Shown piece after piece: positions 25,807-36,900 of a stretch of 48,207 nt of DNA. Position 1 is the first letter of the stretch, and each line of letters begins with the position of its first letter. This stretch comes from Planctomycetota bacterium (GTDB lineage Bacteria; Planctomycetota; UBA8108; UBA1146), in contig PAIH01000025.1 in the NCBI GenBank assembly GCA_002711105.1, positions 78,798-127,004 of the forward strand, written 5' to 3'. The position numbers and the translations under genes were made by a program. The notes under the pieces were generated by a model that ran no database searches, had not been told where the DNA came from, and saw nothing but the letters and a program-made list of their open reading frames with translations.

Positions 25807-28800
25807 AGAATTGTACGCTGACACTGATCGCCGCCTTGCTGTGGATCCTCGTCTCATCGCCCTCATCGGCTCAGCCAGTTCAACCCGATGTGGGCTGGGT
25901 GTCCCTCTTCGATGGGAAAAGTCTCGATGGCTGGCGCGGCAATACCGATCTGTGGCGCGTCGAGAATGGAGTGATCATCGGCGAAGGTCCCGCTGGAGGT
26001 CCGGTTCCTGGCAACGATTACCTGTGGCACGCAACCACCTGGGACGACTTCGTGCTCGAAGCCCAGTTCCGGATCGAGGGTGGCAACAGTGGTATCCAGT
26101 ACCGCAGCCGTCGCGCCGACGACGGCGAAGCGATCGGCTACCAGGCAGATCTCGATGCCCAGAACCAATACACCGGAATGCTTTACGAATCTCGCGGTCG
26201 AGGCATCGCAGTCCCGCGCGGCGAGATGGCCAACCTTGGCAAGGACGGATCGCGTCAGGGACTGGGATTTCATATCGATGCAGAGAAAGCGGTGCAGAGG
26301 CTCGCCGATGGTCAGTGGCACCAGATGCGGATCATCGCTCGCGGAACTTCTGTACGACACGAAATCGATTCCATCCCCGTGTGCTCGTTCGTCGACAAAT
26401 CGCCAGATGCAGTCAAGGAGGGCAAGATCGGTCTGCAGATTCACGGCGGCGGACCGATGCGTATCGAGTGGAAATCGATCCAGGTCCGGTCCTGGCAGCC
26501 GCTCGACGGCGATCCGGTTCAAGATTGTGCCCGGGTCATAGAGCGCCCGCTGGAGAATCAGCCACAGTGGATCTGGGCCTCAGGAGCTACCCCCGAGAAT
26601 CAACGGGTCGAACTGATTCGTACCTTCACCGTCGTGAAACAACAGCCATCGGTCGAGGCTTCTCTGGCGATGAGTGGTGACAATCACTTCATCGCGTATC
26701 TCGATGAGAAAGAGGTCCTTCGTGGTGACAGCTGGGAAAAACCGTCTCGCACCATCATCAAGAATCTGGCTGCCGGTCGCCACAAACTGCGGGTCGAATG
26801 CATAAACGATGGCGGACCTGCTGGGCTGGCGGGAATCCTCGCCTGGACCGACGCCGACGGCAACGAAGTGATGGTCGTCACCGATGAAAGCTGGCGGCTG
26901 CTGGATAACGGGGTCGAAAAGCCGATCCAGCTCAAGGGTCCAGTCAGTAGCTCTACCGCGCCCTGGGGAGATATTGGATTGACTCCCGGCGGATCAGTCA
27001 CCCGCTGGAGTCTGCCCGAGGGGTTCCACGCCGAAATCCTCCACCAGGTTGACCCGAAGGACGGTTCCTGGGTCTGTATCGCGGTCGAAGCGCCCGGAAG
27101 TTTCATCACATCCCCGCAACGCGGCCCGCTCAAGCGGGTGGTGATCGACGAGCAAGGTGTCACGGTCAGCGACTGCGCGGCGATCGGAGACGCTCAGGGA
27201 TTGTTGATGGTCGATGGGAATCTGTGGGTCCATGTCGCCGGCCACCGCAATGATAAGGGTGGATTGTGGATCCTGTCGGATCCCGACGGCGACGGCTTCT
27301 TCGACCAGGAGAAACGACTGTCGGCGATGGGGCCCGGTGGCGAACACGGCGTTCATGCGCTGGTGAGAGGACCCAATGGGCACGTCTGGACAGTGGTCGG
27401 CAACCACATCGACGTTCCGGAGCAAATCCTCACCCGAGACCGGTACCGCGACTGGCAAGAGGATCTGATCTTGCCCAGGATGTGGGATCCCAACGGTCAC
27501 GCTGTCGGCCATCTCGCCCCCGCCGGTCAGGTTCTGCGGATCGATCCTGACACGCTCGAATGGGAACGGGTCGCCGGTGGTTTCCGTAACTCCTACGACC
27601 TGGCATTCCATCATGACGGATCCCTCTTTACCTACGATGCCGACATGGAGTGGGACATCGGAACTCCGTGGTATCGATCGCCCCGAGTGGTGGAGGTGGT
27701 CTCTGGAGGCGACGCGGGTTGGCGTGGCGGAGATGCGAAGTGGCCCGACGGGATCCCCGATGCGGTGATCCCGTCGGTGGAGACGGATCTGTCCTCTCCG
27801 ACCGGAGTCTCGTCGGGTCTGGGGGGCAACTTTCCGGGCCGCTGGCGTCACGCCGTCTACATCGCCGACTGGGCCTATGGCCGTATTCTCGCTTACTTCC
27901 CGAGCGAATACGGGGCCGGCTGGCGAGGCCATGCCGAACCGTTTGCCGGCGCAGCAGCCTTCAACGTCGCCGACATGATCTTCGGTCCCGATGGAGCCCT
28001 TTACGGGGTGACCGGCGGTCGTGGTACCCGAAGTACCTTGTTTCGCATTCGAGCTGACGTCGACTCACGTCCAGAAATGGCCACTCCCACCACCCGGTTG
28101 GGTCACCAAGCACGGGCCTTGAAACGGCAGCTGGAAGCGGGACATCTTTCGCCACAAAAAGAACTGCTCGGCATCGCCTGGCGTCATCTCGGCCACCGGG
28201 ATCCAGCCATCTCCTATGCCGCTCGTGTCGCGTTAGAACAATTGCCGGTCGAAATCTGGCGTGATCTGGTAGTGGCCACGCCCGGTTCGATTAGCCGGAT
28301 CGGCCTGCTAGCACTGGCGCGAGTTGGCGAAACGGTTGATCGAGACCCCTTGCTCGAGAAGTTATGCGACCTGCCTCCCGCCGGAAATCGTCGGTATCTG
28401 CTGGAGGAGTTGCGCATTGCTACCGTCGCCATCGCACGCCATGGCGATCCGGCCGGCGCCACCAGACAGCGGCTTCTGGCCCGATTCGACCCACTCTTCC
28501 CGGCCACCGATCTGGCCGTCAACCGCCTCTGCGGTGACCTTCTGGCGCGCCTATCGGCGCCGTTACTGGCCCAGCGGATCCTGCCCTGGCTGACGTCCGA
28601 AGCAGATAGCGCCGAAGGGTTAGCCGCACTGCGACTGCTGCGTTTCACCAGCCGCACCGAATCCCAGAACCTCGAGATGGCGACAGCCTTGAAGGTGCTG
28701 CGTAAGCGCAAGGGAGGCCACAGCCTCAGTGGCTTCATCGATCAGATCGCCCGCGAACTCGACGACGGTTCCGGCATCCTGATGGCACCAGAGATCGCCC

Positions 28801-29297
28801 CTCCGGTGATGCCTGAGCCGGTAGTGCGGTGGAATCAGAAGTCGCTACTGGCAGCCATCTCGGCTGGCCCCGGAGACAGAGAGCGCGGCAAGCAAGCGTA
28901 CAAAAAAGCACTGTGCTCTCGATGCCACCGCTTCGAGGATCTAGGGGGTGGCTCGGGACCCGATCTGACCGGTATTCGAGCGAGATTCTCTGACCTCGAT
29001 CTGGTCACGGCGTTACTGGAGCCATCGCGAGACATCTCGGACCAGTATCAGTGGAATATTGTCACCACCAATGACGATGTTGCGGTCGGTCGGATCCTGC
29101 GGCGAGACAACCACTCGATGGTTCTCAACACCGATCCGTTCGGCTATCAACCTTTCACCGTGGAAGGCGAAGTTTCCGCCATCGAGGCCTCTCCTGTGTC
29201 GCCGATGCCACCTGGATTGGTCGACGGACTGGATGAGGGACAGGTTCGGGATCTTTGGACCTTCCTCGGAAATACTTCCCGAGGAACTCGAGAGTGA
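25803..29297 (+). CDS. Secreted DUF1080 / PVC-type c-heme fusion protein
   Basis: An 1164-residue multidomain secreted protein: signal peptide (1-24, SSAQ); DUF1080, the 3-keto-disaccharide hydrolase-type lectin fold (about 30-215, opening GWVSLFDGKSLDGW); a galactose-binding-like beta-sandwich (about 240-390); a six-bladed propeller of the PVC membrane-bound dehydrogenase type (about 400-760); a helical HEAT-like region (about 770-1010); and a C-terminal cytochrome c domain with C1038-x2-C1041-H1042. Such combinations are characteristic of Planctomycetota/Verrucomicrobia and are thought to act in oxidative polysaccharide breakdown. Translationally coupled to the upstream kinase. Confidence 0.9.
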   Translation: MKNCTLTLIAALLWILVSSPSSAQPVQPDVGWVSLFDGKSLDGWRGNTDLWRVENGVIIGEGPAGGPVPGNDYLWHATTWDDFVLEAQFRIEGGNSGIQYRSRRADDGEAIGYQADLDAQNQYTGMLYESRGRGIAVPRGEMANLGKDGSRQGLGFHIDAEKAVQRLADGQWHQMRIIARGTSVRHEIDSIPVCSFVDKSPDAVKEGKIGLQIHGGGPMRIEWKSIQVRSWQPLDGDPVQDCARVIERPLENQPQWIWASGATPENQRVELIRTFTVVKQQPSVEASLAMSGDNHFIAYLDEKEVLRGDSWEKPSRTIIKNLAAGRHKLRVECINDGGPAGLAGILAWTDADGNEVMVVTDESWRLLDNGVEKPIQLKGPVSSSTAPWGDIGLTPGGSVTRWSLPEGFHAEILHQVDPKDGSWVCIAVEAPGSFITSPQRGPLKRVVIDEQGVTVSDCAAIGDAQGLLMVDGNLWVHVAGHRNDKGGLWILSDPDGDGFFDQEKRLSAMGPGGEHGVHALVRGPNGHVWTVVGNHIDVPEQILTRDRYRDWQEDLILPRMWDPNGHAVGHLAPAGQVLRIDPDTLEWERVAGGFRNSYDLAFHHDGSLFTYDADMEWDIGTPWYRSPRVVEVVSGGDAGWRGGDAKWPDGIPDAVIPSVETDLSSPTGVSSGLGGNFPGRWRHAVYIADWAYGRILAYFPSEYGAGWRGHAEPFAGAAAFNVADMIFGPDGALYGVTGGRGTRSTLFRIRADVDSRPEMATPTTRLGHQARALKRQLEAGHLSPQKELLGIAWRHLGHRDPAISYAARVALEQLPVEIWRDLVVATPGSISRIGLLALARVGETVDRDPLLEKLCDLPPAGNRRYLLEELRIATVAIARHGDPAGATRQRLLARFDPLFPATDLAVNRLCGDLLARLSAPLLAQRILPWLTSEADSAEGLAALRLLRFTSRTESQNLEMATALKVLRKRKGGHSLSGFIDQIARELDDGSGILMAPEIAPPVMPEPVVRWNQKSLLAAISAGPGDRERGKQAYKKALCSRCHRFEDLGGGSGPDLTGIRARFSDLDLVTALLEPSRDISDQYQWNIVTTNDDVAVGRILRRDNHSMVLNTDPFGYQPFTVEGEVSAIEASPVSPMPPGLVDGLDEGQVRDLWTFLGNTSRGTRE

Positions 29298-29395
29298 GCC
29301 CCCTTGCGGATCTGATTACAAGAGCGACAATAGAGAAGCTCTGAAACCTTTTACAAAGAAATCGGACAAAGTCCGCCTCAAACACTCCTTTTGCA

Positions 29396-29416
29396 CCCCA
29401 TTCACAGTGAATGGGG
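29396..29416 (+). promoter_or_regulatory. 21-bp palindrome in the leader of the trypsin-like protease
   Basis: CCCCATTCAC and its exact complement flank a single A. T6 follows nine bases later (29426-29431). It lies about 100 bp after the DUF1080 gene and 34 bp before the next start, so it could be a weak terminator, an operator or a translation-control hairpin. Confidence 0.5.
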
Positions 29417-29449
29417 CGGTGGAGATTTTTTGCGAGTGGAAGGAACCTC

Positions 29450-32400
29450 ATGTTCTCTCGACCCGTTGTTCTTGTTTTATGTGCGTTGTCGTTTGGCCTC
29501 TTTTTTGATGGTGCAACGGCACATGCTGACATCCCCCTAAAAGAAGTCCCCGTCATTCAACTTCCAGGTCTCGATCTTGAGGCTCTGGCGTTAGAAGATG
29601 AAGAGCGAGATGATATTGGACTCGCACCGCGTTACGCAGTGCCAAATCCCGTTACCATCAGTCCGCAAACGCATGGGCGTTGGACCAAGCTTGATAACAA
29701 GAAAGCTGCCTGGAGAATTCGTTTCTCCTGCAAGAATGCCATCAGCATGAATTTTGGATTCAGCAACTGGCTCGTACCCATCGATGGCGAAATGCACATT
29801 TATAATGTGGAGCGCAGCCATCGAATCCGTGCTTTCGATGTCAATGACATCCAACCTTCCGGAGAGTTGTGGACACCACCGGTGGCTGGAAATGATGTGG
29901 TCATCGAAATCATCTGTCCTCTCGAGGCACGCTGGCTGGTCGAACAAGAAGTCGAACTCAGCAGCGTTAACCCGGGCTACCGTGGTTTCTACGAGAACTT
30001 TGGTCAAACTCCATCCAGCAGCCCCTGGCCGTCCTTCTCGGGCTCCTGCAATGTCGATGTGGTCTGCCCCCAGTCCGCTGGCTGGGAAAACGAAATCGAC
30101 TGTGTCGGTGTGATCTCGACCGGTGGCTTCCTGTTCTGCACCGGATTCATGGTCAACAACACCGCCCAGGATGGAACGCCATTTTTCATGACTGCAGATC
30201 ACTGCGGTGTCACCGGTGGCAACGCTGGGTCACTGGTTGTGTTCTGGAACTACGAGAACTCCACCTGTCGTCCTCCAGGGTCCGCTTCCAGCGGAGCCGC
30301 GGGAAATGGCCAGCTGAACCAGTTCAGTACTGGATCGATCTTCCGCGCCGGTTCTTCCACCTCGGACTTCACCCTGGTCGAGCTGACCAGCCCACCGAAT
30401 TCCGCCTTCGAAGTTTCCTTCTGTGGTTGGAACGCCAGCACCTCACAACCAACCAGTGCGGTCGGAATCCATCACCCCAATACCGAAGAAAAGCGCATCT
30501 CGTTCGAGAACCAGCCGCCCAGTCTTTCCACCAATTTCGTGACGGTGAACGACTGGGATCTGGGAACCACCGAACCGGGATCGTCCGGATCTCCACTGTT
30601 CGATGAAAACCATCGCGTCATCGGTCAGCTTTGCTGTGGCTCAGCTGCCTGTGGTAACAACTTCGCCGATGACTACGGTCGTTTCTCTTCCTCCTGGAAT
30701 CTCGGACTCGGTGCTTGGCTCGACTCGGCCAACACCGGCCAACTCACCGTCGATACCCTACCGGCCGGCGGCGGCGGAAACGTCGAGTTGTGTTCCAACG
30801 GGGTCGATGATGACGGCGACGGACTGGTCGACTGCGACGACCCGGACTGCGCCAATAGCCCGGCATGTCTACCTGCACCTCCCGGTGACGAGTGCAGCGA
30901 TCCGACCATCGCCTTCGATGGCGCCAACGCCGTCGACAACACCACAATGACCACCGGCACCGATCCAATATCTGACGCACAGTGTGCCGGGACCTTCCTC
31001 GGTGAATTCGTCAATGATGCCTGGTACCGCTACACAGCCACTTCTACCGGATCGATGGATGTGAGCACCTGTGACAGCATCAATTTTGACTCCGATATCG
31101 CGGTCTACACCGGCGTCTGTGGTGGCCTGACCCAGATTGCCTGTAACGGTGACGGCACCGGCTGCGGCAACTTTACTTCTCTGGTCACTGGCGTTGCCGT
31201 GACTTCGGGAACCGACTACTGGATCCGCGTCGGCGGCTGGAATAGTGCCACTGGCGTCGGAACCGGCACCATGACCATCTCCATAGGTGGTGGCGGACCT
31301 GCGACCGAGAACTGCACCAACGGCACTGACGACGACGGCGATGGACTGGTTGACTGTGCCGACCCGGACTGTGCCAACAACCCGGCCTGCGGCGGTGGCG
31401 GCGGAACCGGTGACATCTGCACCGATGCCATCATCGCTATCGACGGTTCTAATAACGTCGACAACACAGCAGCCACTACCGGAACTGACCCCATATCCGA
31501 TGCACAATGTGTCGGCTCGTTCCTCGGTGAGTTCGTCAACGACATCTGGTACAGCTATACAGCCACCTCCACCGGCTCGATGGAAGTGAGCACCTGCAAC
31601 AGCATCGACTTTGACTCCGATATCGCCATTTACGTTGGCGGTTGTGGATCCCTCGACCAGATCGCCTGCAACGGCGACGACTTCGGCTGCACCGGCTTCA
31701 CCTCGATCGTCAGTGGTGTCGCGGTGACCTCCGGAACCCAGTACTTTATCCGCGTCGGTGGCTTTAATACGCCGACAGGGGTCGGAACCGGCACCATGAG
31801 CATCTCCATAGGTGGTGGCGGACCCGGTGGCGGAGCTGGCGACGAATGCAATGATGCGGTCACCGCCAACGATGGCGCCAACCCGTTCGATACCTCCGCC
31901 ATGACCAATAGCCCTGAAGCTTCAGACGCTGGCCAGTGTCCGGGAACTTTCCTCGGCGATTTCGTCCAGGATATGTGGTTCACCTACACACCGGCCGCCA
32001 ACGGCTCCATCGATGCATCGCTTTGCGGAAGTGCCTTTGATACCGATCTCGCGGTCTACAGCGGTGGTTGCGGCGCACTGACCCAGATCGCCTGTGGCGG
32101 TGACAACTGTGGACTCCAATCTGAAGTCCTCGGCGTACCCGTGACGGCAGGTGTCCCCGTGTTGATCCGCGTCGGCGGCTGGCAAGCCGGTAGCGCCGGA
32201 GCCGGGACTCTCAACATCACCTCCGCTGGTGGCGGGCCCGGCGCGGAAAACTGCACCAACGGTACTGACGACGACGGAGATGGCCTGGTCGACTGCGCCG
32301 ATCCCGACTGTGCCAATGATCCCGCCTGTGGTGGTGGCGGTGGTCAGGGTGACGAGTGCAGCGATCCACTGCTGGCAGTGGTCGGTTCCAACCCGGTCGA

Positions 32401-33745
32401 TACCACTGGTATGAGTGACAGTGCTGATCCCTTCGACGATCTCGCTTGCACAGGAACCTTCCTCGGAGTGATGTTTGCTGATGCCTGGTACCAGTTCACC
32501 GCACCGGTGAGCGGGACAGCCACCGTAGCCACCTGTGACACCATCGACTTCGACAGTGACCTGGTCGCCTATACCGGCACCTGTGGTGCTCTGACCCAGG
32601 TTGCCTGTAATGGTGATGGTGCGACCTGTGGCACATTCACATCGACGATGGATGTGATCGTTTCTGCGGGCACCACTTACATGCTTCGCGTCGGTGGCTG
32701 GTCTGCAGGGGAACAGGGAATCGGAACCCTTGAGATTACTCTCGCCGGATCCCCCAACCCCGAGAACTGCACCAACGGTACTGACGACGACGGCGACGGT
32801 CAGATCGACTGCGAAGATTCGGACTGCGATCTGGATCCCGCCTGTGCCACACCGCCGGAGAACTGCAGCAACGGTACGGATGATGACGGCGATGGACTGG
32901 TCGACTGCAACGATCCCGACTGTGCTGCAGACCCGAACTGTCAGGCTCCTCCGAGCGGCTTCTCCTTCATCGCTTCCGATGAAACCGCAAACTACTCGGT
33001 CGATACCGGAGTCGGCAGTTTCAGTGCAACGATCAGTGTCAGCGAAGAGTCGACAGCCGCTGGGTATCCCAATGACACCCAGGGTTTCTCCTTCGGTCTC
33101 GCCCACAACGCCAGTCTGCTGGCCGTGGGCACCTTCACCGAGGGTGCGGTTCTGAACGCTCTCAATGGCAACACCGGAGTGGATTTTATCGACATCAACA
33201 CCTTCAGTGACGGGATCACCGCGGGCTGCGTCTTCAGCTTCCAGAACGCGAACACGGAGATCATCGAGTTCACGTCGACCACGCCCATCGGAACCATCTC
33301 GTACGACACGGTTCCTGGCGGCCTGATCGGTAACGATACGGGAACCACCACCGGGCTCAACTGGAGCGCTGCTCTGGGAACTCCGCCGGTGGTGAACATC
33401 CTGGTCGTGAATGGACAGGCCCAGTCTGCTGCCCTCGACAACGGAACCGTCACGCTGGAGCCAGCGATCGGCGGCTTCGTTCGTGGTGACATCAACTCAG
33501 ATGGAAGCATCAACATCGCGGATGCGGTGTCGTTACTGGCGGGTCTCTTCACCGGTGGCACCATCGAGTGTGACGACGCTGCTGACTGTAACGACGACGG
33601 TGCAGTCAACATCGCCGACGCGGTCTACGAGTTGACCAACCTGTTCTCCGGTGGCCCGGATATGCCGCCACCTTCAGGTCCCAACTGTGGTTCCGATCCA
33701 ACCACCGATGCGCTCGACTGTGTCAACTACGACGCCTGCCTCTGA
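29450..33745 (+). CDS. Giant secreted trypsin-like protease with repeats and C-terminal dockerin
   Basis: A 1431-residue protein: signal peptide (about 1-26), pro-region, and an S1 protease domain like lysyl endopeptidases with H251 (TADHC), D306 (SDFTL) and S379 (GSSGSP). Then come five cysteine/aspartate repeats of the form C-x-NG-x-DDDGDG-x2-DC-x-D-x-DC, at residues 448, 622, 935, 1107 and 1139, and four PPC-like beta domains of about 135 residues. A cohesin-like/Ig-like domain (about 1165-1330) and a dockerin-like pair (1343-1431) finish it. Cysteine-rich and acidic, fitting a secreted Ca-stabilised enzyme. The start ATG follows AAGGAA. Followed by a strong terminator. Confidence 0.92.
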   Translation: MFSRPVVLVLCALSFGLFFDGATAHADIPLKEVPVIQLPGLDLEALALEDEERDDIGLAPRYAVPNPVTISPQTHGRWTKLDNKKAAWRIRFSCKNAISMNFGFSNWLVPIDGEMHIYNVERSHRIRAFDVNDIQPSGELWTPPVAGNDVVIEIICPLEARWLVEQEVELSSVNPGYRGFYENFGQTPSSSPWPSFSGSCNVDVVCPQSAGWENEIDCVGVISTGGFLFCTGFMVNNTAQDGTPFFMTADHCGVTGGNAGSLVVFWNYENSTCRPPGSASSGAAGNGQLNQFSTGSIFRAGSSTSDFTLVELTSPPNSAFEVSFCGWNASTSQPTSAVGIHHPNTEEKRISFENQPPSLSTNFVTVNDWDLGTTEPGSSGSPLFDENHRVIGQLCCGSAACGNNFADDYGRFSSSWNLGLGAWLDSANTGQLTVDTLPAGGGGNVELCSNGVDDDGDGLVDCDDPDCANSPACLPAPPGDECSDPTIAFDGANAVDNTTMTTGTDPISDAQCAGTFLGEFVNDAWYRYTATSTGSMDVSTCDSINFDSDIAVYTGVCGGLTQIACNGDGTGCGNFTSLVTGVAVTSGTDYWIRVGGWNSATGVGTGTMTISIGGGGPATENCTNGTDDDGDGLVDCADPDCANNPACGGGGGTGDICTDAIIAIDGSNNVDNTAATTGTDPISDAQCVGSFLGEFVNDIWYSYTATSTGSMEVSTCNSIDFDSDIAIYVGGCGSLDQIACNGDDFGCTGFTSIVSGVAVTSGTQYFIRVGGFNTPTGVGTGTMSISIGGGGPGGGAGDECNDAVTANDGANPFDTSAMTNSPEASDAGQCPGTFLGDFVQDMWFTYTPAANGSIDASLCGSAFDTDLAVYSGGCGALTQIACGGDNCGLQSEVLGVPVTAGVPVLIRVGGWQAGSAGAGTLNITSAGGGPGAENCTNGTDDDGDGLVDCADPDCANDPACGGGGGQGDECSDPLLAVVGSNPVDTTGMSDSADPFDDLACTGTFLGVMFADAWYQFTAPVSGTATVATCDTIDFDSDLVAYTGTCGALTQVACNGDGATCGTFTSTMDVIVSAGTTYMLRVGGWSAGEQGIGTLEITLAGSPNPENCTNGTDDDGDGQIDCEDSDCDLDPACATPPENCSNGTDDDGDGLVDCNDPDCAADPNCQAPPSGFSFIASDETANYSVDTGVGSFSATISVSEESTAAGYPNDTQGFSFGLAHNASLLAVGTFTEGAVLNALNGNTGVDFIDINTFSDGITAGCVFSFQNANTEIIEFTSTTPIGTISYDTVPGGLIGNDTGTTTGLNWSAALGTPPVVNILVVNGQAQSAALDNGTVTLEPAIGGFVRGDINSDGSINIADAVSLLAGLFTGGTIECDDAADCNDDGAVNIADAVYELTNLFSGGPDMPPPSGPNCGSDPTTDALDCVNYDACL
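30782..32946 (+). repeat. Intragenic repeat block of the trypsin-like protease
   Basis: Five copies of a short Cys/Asp-rich module begin near 30791, 31313, 32252, 32768 and 32864. Four longer beta-domain copies begin at 30884, 31409, 31838 and 32348. Beta copies 1 and 2 are close even at the DNA level (shared protein segment from GTDPISDAQC to FDSDIA), pointing to recent internal duplication; copies 3 and 4 are more diverged. Confidence 0.88.
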
Positions 33746-33772
33746 TTTTCAGCGGCAGATCGTCAACGAATA

Positions 33773-33812
33773 CAGGGGCCAGGAAGGAACACCTTCCTGG
33801 CCCCTGTTCTTT
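33773..33812 (+). terminator. Terminator after the trypsin-like protease
   Basis: A 15-bp perfect stem (CAGGGGCCAGGAAGG and its complement) with an AACA loop, followed by TTCTTT. It separates the protease gene from the SOS promoter of dnaE2. Confidence 0.85.
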
Positions 33813-33852
33813 CACTCTTATTCCCAACCAGCTGACAGCAAGGGGCACCCTC

Positions 33853-33880
33853 TTGATCGCGAACAGATGTTCGCTATCCT
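33853..33880 (+). promoter_or_regulatory. SOS promoter: LexA-type operator between -35 and -10 of dnaE2
   Basis: TTGATC (33853-33858) and TATCCT (33875-33880) form a -35/-10 pair with a 16-bp spacer. The spacer is exactly the operator GCGAACAGATGTTCGC, a 7+7 palindrome with two central bases. It differs from the dinB operator at a single base, and both are followed by TATCCTG. The GTG start lies 36 bases after the -10. Confidence 0.87.
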
Positions 33881-33916
33881 GCCTCGGTTCGCCGAACCCC
33901 GATCCGAAGGTGCTCC

Positions 33917-36900
33917 GTGTCCGTCCCGCCCACTTTACTGTCGTTACGTTCCTGGGGTTCGCTATTGCGAGGTCTGGAGTCGATACCTGATCTGATCGAG
34001 ACCGTCGCCAAACAGGGCTGGCAGTGTGCCGCAGTGGCGGAGTACGCCGACCTTGGCACCATCGTCGAGGCGGCAAATGCCGCAGCACGGACCGGGTTCA
34101 AGATCATCGGCGCTGCCGAAGTCGATGACGGTCACGGCAGATCCCTCATCGCCATCGCCCGCGACAACACCGGGCTCGAGCAATTGCATCAGCTGGTCAG
34201 TGTACGCCGACTCGCGGAACCGGGTGGAAGTGCCGCTACCCAGCACAGTGCTCCGAAAAACTTCGATCTGGTCGAAACACTGACCGACGAATACCGATCA
34301 CTGTGGATCCTGGTGCGAGCCCCTGGGTTCGCACAGGAATTACTCGATCGCCTCGGCTCTGGTGCTCGTCGCCGAATCTTCATCGAGATCGATCGACTTC
34401 GAGATTCCATCGCGCGAGAACACCGTGGCCGTGAGGCCGCCGACCAGCTAGGGCTCCAGGTCGTCGCATCGACCCGCGTCGGCATGCTGCAGCCGACCAA
34501 CGAGCGTCATCTTAACCTTCTCGAATCGGTACGTCGCGTTTCCACCATCGAGCGCGTCGCACGTGATCGCAACGACGAAACCGATTCTGAGATCTCTCCG
34601 ATCCTCACTCCCATCCCCTCACCGAACCGCTGGCGACAACTGTATCGCGACCTACCCGAGGCCCTGGAAAACGCCGCGCGGATCGGTAGAGATGCACTGA
34701 AAATCGATTTCTCCGCCAGCAAAACCATCTTCCCCCAGTTTCCGGTACCGACCGATCAAACCCCTTTCGGGCTGCTGTACGAGCAGTGTCACCGCGGATT
34801 GCTGCGTCGCTACGGCACCGTTCCTCGCGCCGCAGTGGAACGACTCGCCCGCGAGTTGCACATCATCGACACGATGGGGTTCGTCCCCTACTTCCTGGTG
34901 GTCGGCGACATCGTCTCCGAGGCACATCGTCTCGGTATCGAATGTGCCGGGCGCGGATCGGGAGCCGCTTCCATCGTTTCCTATCTGCTAGGAATCACCC
35001 AGGTCGATCCACTGGCACACCGGCTCCGTTTTGAACGATTCCTGCATCCGGAACGAAAGGACCTGCCCGACATCGACATCGATCTGTGCTGGCAAGGCCG
35101 TGACGATGTCATCGATCATGTCTATCGTCGCTACGGAGCCGACCGGACCGCGATGATCTGCACACGAACCTCACTCCAGGTGCGTTCCGCCGTACGAGAA
35201 ACTGCCCGAGCCTATGGCCTGGCTCCCATCGATGTCGACCGGATCTCACGTCGCCTGCCACACCGATCGGAACAAACGATCCCCCGACTGCTGGAAAAAG
35301 ATCCTGCTCTCGCCTCGGTAGGACTGCCAGCCACATCTCGTCAACAACTGCTCGAAGATGCCCAGTGGCTACGAGGACGTCCGCACCATCGCTCGATCCA
35401 TCCCGGCGGTATCTGCATCTGCGACCAACCGATCCAGCGCATCGCCGCGGTCGAACGAGCAGCCAAGGGCATCGTCGTCACTCAACTCGACATGTACTCC
35501 ATCGAGCAGACCGGGCTCATCAAGATCGATCTGCTCGGCAACCGCTGCGTTTCGGAAATCGGCACGGTGCGCGATCTGATCGAGGAAAGGACCGGAAAAC
35601 GTCCGAGGATCGATGCCATCCCGGAACGTTGTGAAAAGACCGCCGAATTGCTGTGCCGGGGCGAAACGCTCGGTTGCTTCCAGCTGGAAAGCCCTGCGAT
35701 GCGATCACTGCTGATGCAGATGCAAGCCCGCAATGCCCAAAACACCATCCAGGCGGTCGCCCTCATCCGACCGGGACCCGCTTCTGGAGGTTTGAAGGAG
35801 TCCTTCTGTCGTCGAGTCCGAGGTCAGGAACCCCCCACCGCTCCTCACCCTTGTCTCAACGAACTTCTGATCGACCAGCAAGGGCTCCTGCTCTACGAGG
35901 AAAACGTGATGGAGGCGATCGCTCTCGTCACCGGTAAGAGCCTCGCCAGGGCGGACCTGATGCGGAGATCTATCCTGAAAGCGATTAGATCCAACGATGA
36001 CGAGCAACTGAGAAGACTCGGCGATGAGTTCATCGCCGAGGGCATCGGCAACGGCTTCGGAGCCACCGACGCCAGGGAACTGTGGCAATACCTGCAACGT
36101 TTCGGTCGCTACTCCTTCAACAAGTCTCACTCCGCCTCCTACGGTCTTCTCGCCTGGCGTAGTGCGTGGCTCAAAAGCCACCACCCTGCTGAATTCTTCT
36201 GTGCGTTGTTTCGTCATCACGCCGGTATGTATCCCTTCTCGGCCTTCGTCACCGAGGCGAGGAGACTCGGGGTCGTCCTGCGACTTCCCTGCATCCATCG
36301 ATCCGCCTCGACCTTCGTCCTGGAAAAAGATGGTTCCATCCGGATGCCACTGGCCACCATCCGCGGATCACGACAGACCAGCATCGATTCGGTATTCGCG
36401 ACACGACCCTTCGATTCTCCCGAAGACCTGATGCGACGGACCCGGATTTCGCGCTCCGAGCTGGAGGAATGGATCCTGGCCGGTGCCCTCGACATCTTCT
36501 CGATACCACGCCCCCGGCTACTGTGGCGTGTGCGCACACGCCACCGACAAGAAACCGCAGCAACTCGTGCCACCGGAAACAGCACCCTGGATGTCCCCTC
36601 TGACCTGGTTGGTGTCGTCGATGAGGGCCCCCCTCTCGACGAACTCTCGCCCCGGAAGATTATCGAAGAGGAGATTCGACTGCTCGGTGCCGGCATCAGC
36701 GGCCATCCGATGAGCTTCCATCGTGACCTTCGACGCCGCCTCGATTGTCTACCGCTGGCAGAGGTGCCACGTCACGCTGCTCGTGCGGTACGGATCGCCG
36801 GCCTGCGGATCGCTTCGCGTCATCACCCGACCGATCGGGGTCCGATGGGTTTCATCACCCTGGAAGATGAGCAGGGGACCTGCGAGGTCACCTGTTTCTC

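Noticed and set aside
30782-32946. Possible CRISPR or tandem DNA repeat array
   Set aside because: Repeats are unequal in spacing, keep a single reading frame and encode protein modules; there are no spacers or cas genes.
31922-33106. 394-codon minus-strand open frame within the protease repeat region
   Set aside because: It mirrors the repeats of the sense gene, has no recognisable domain and no ribosome binding site.
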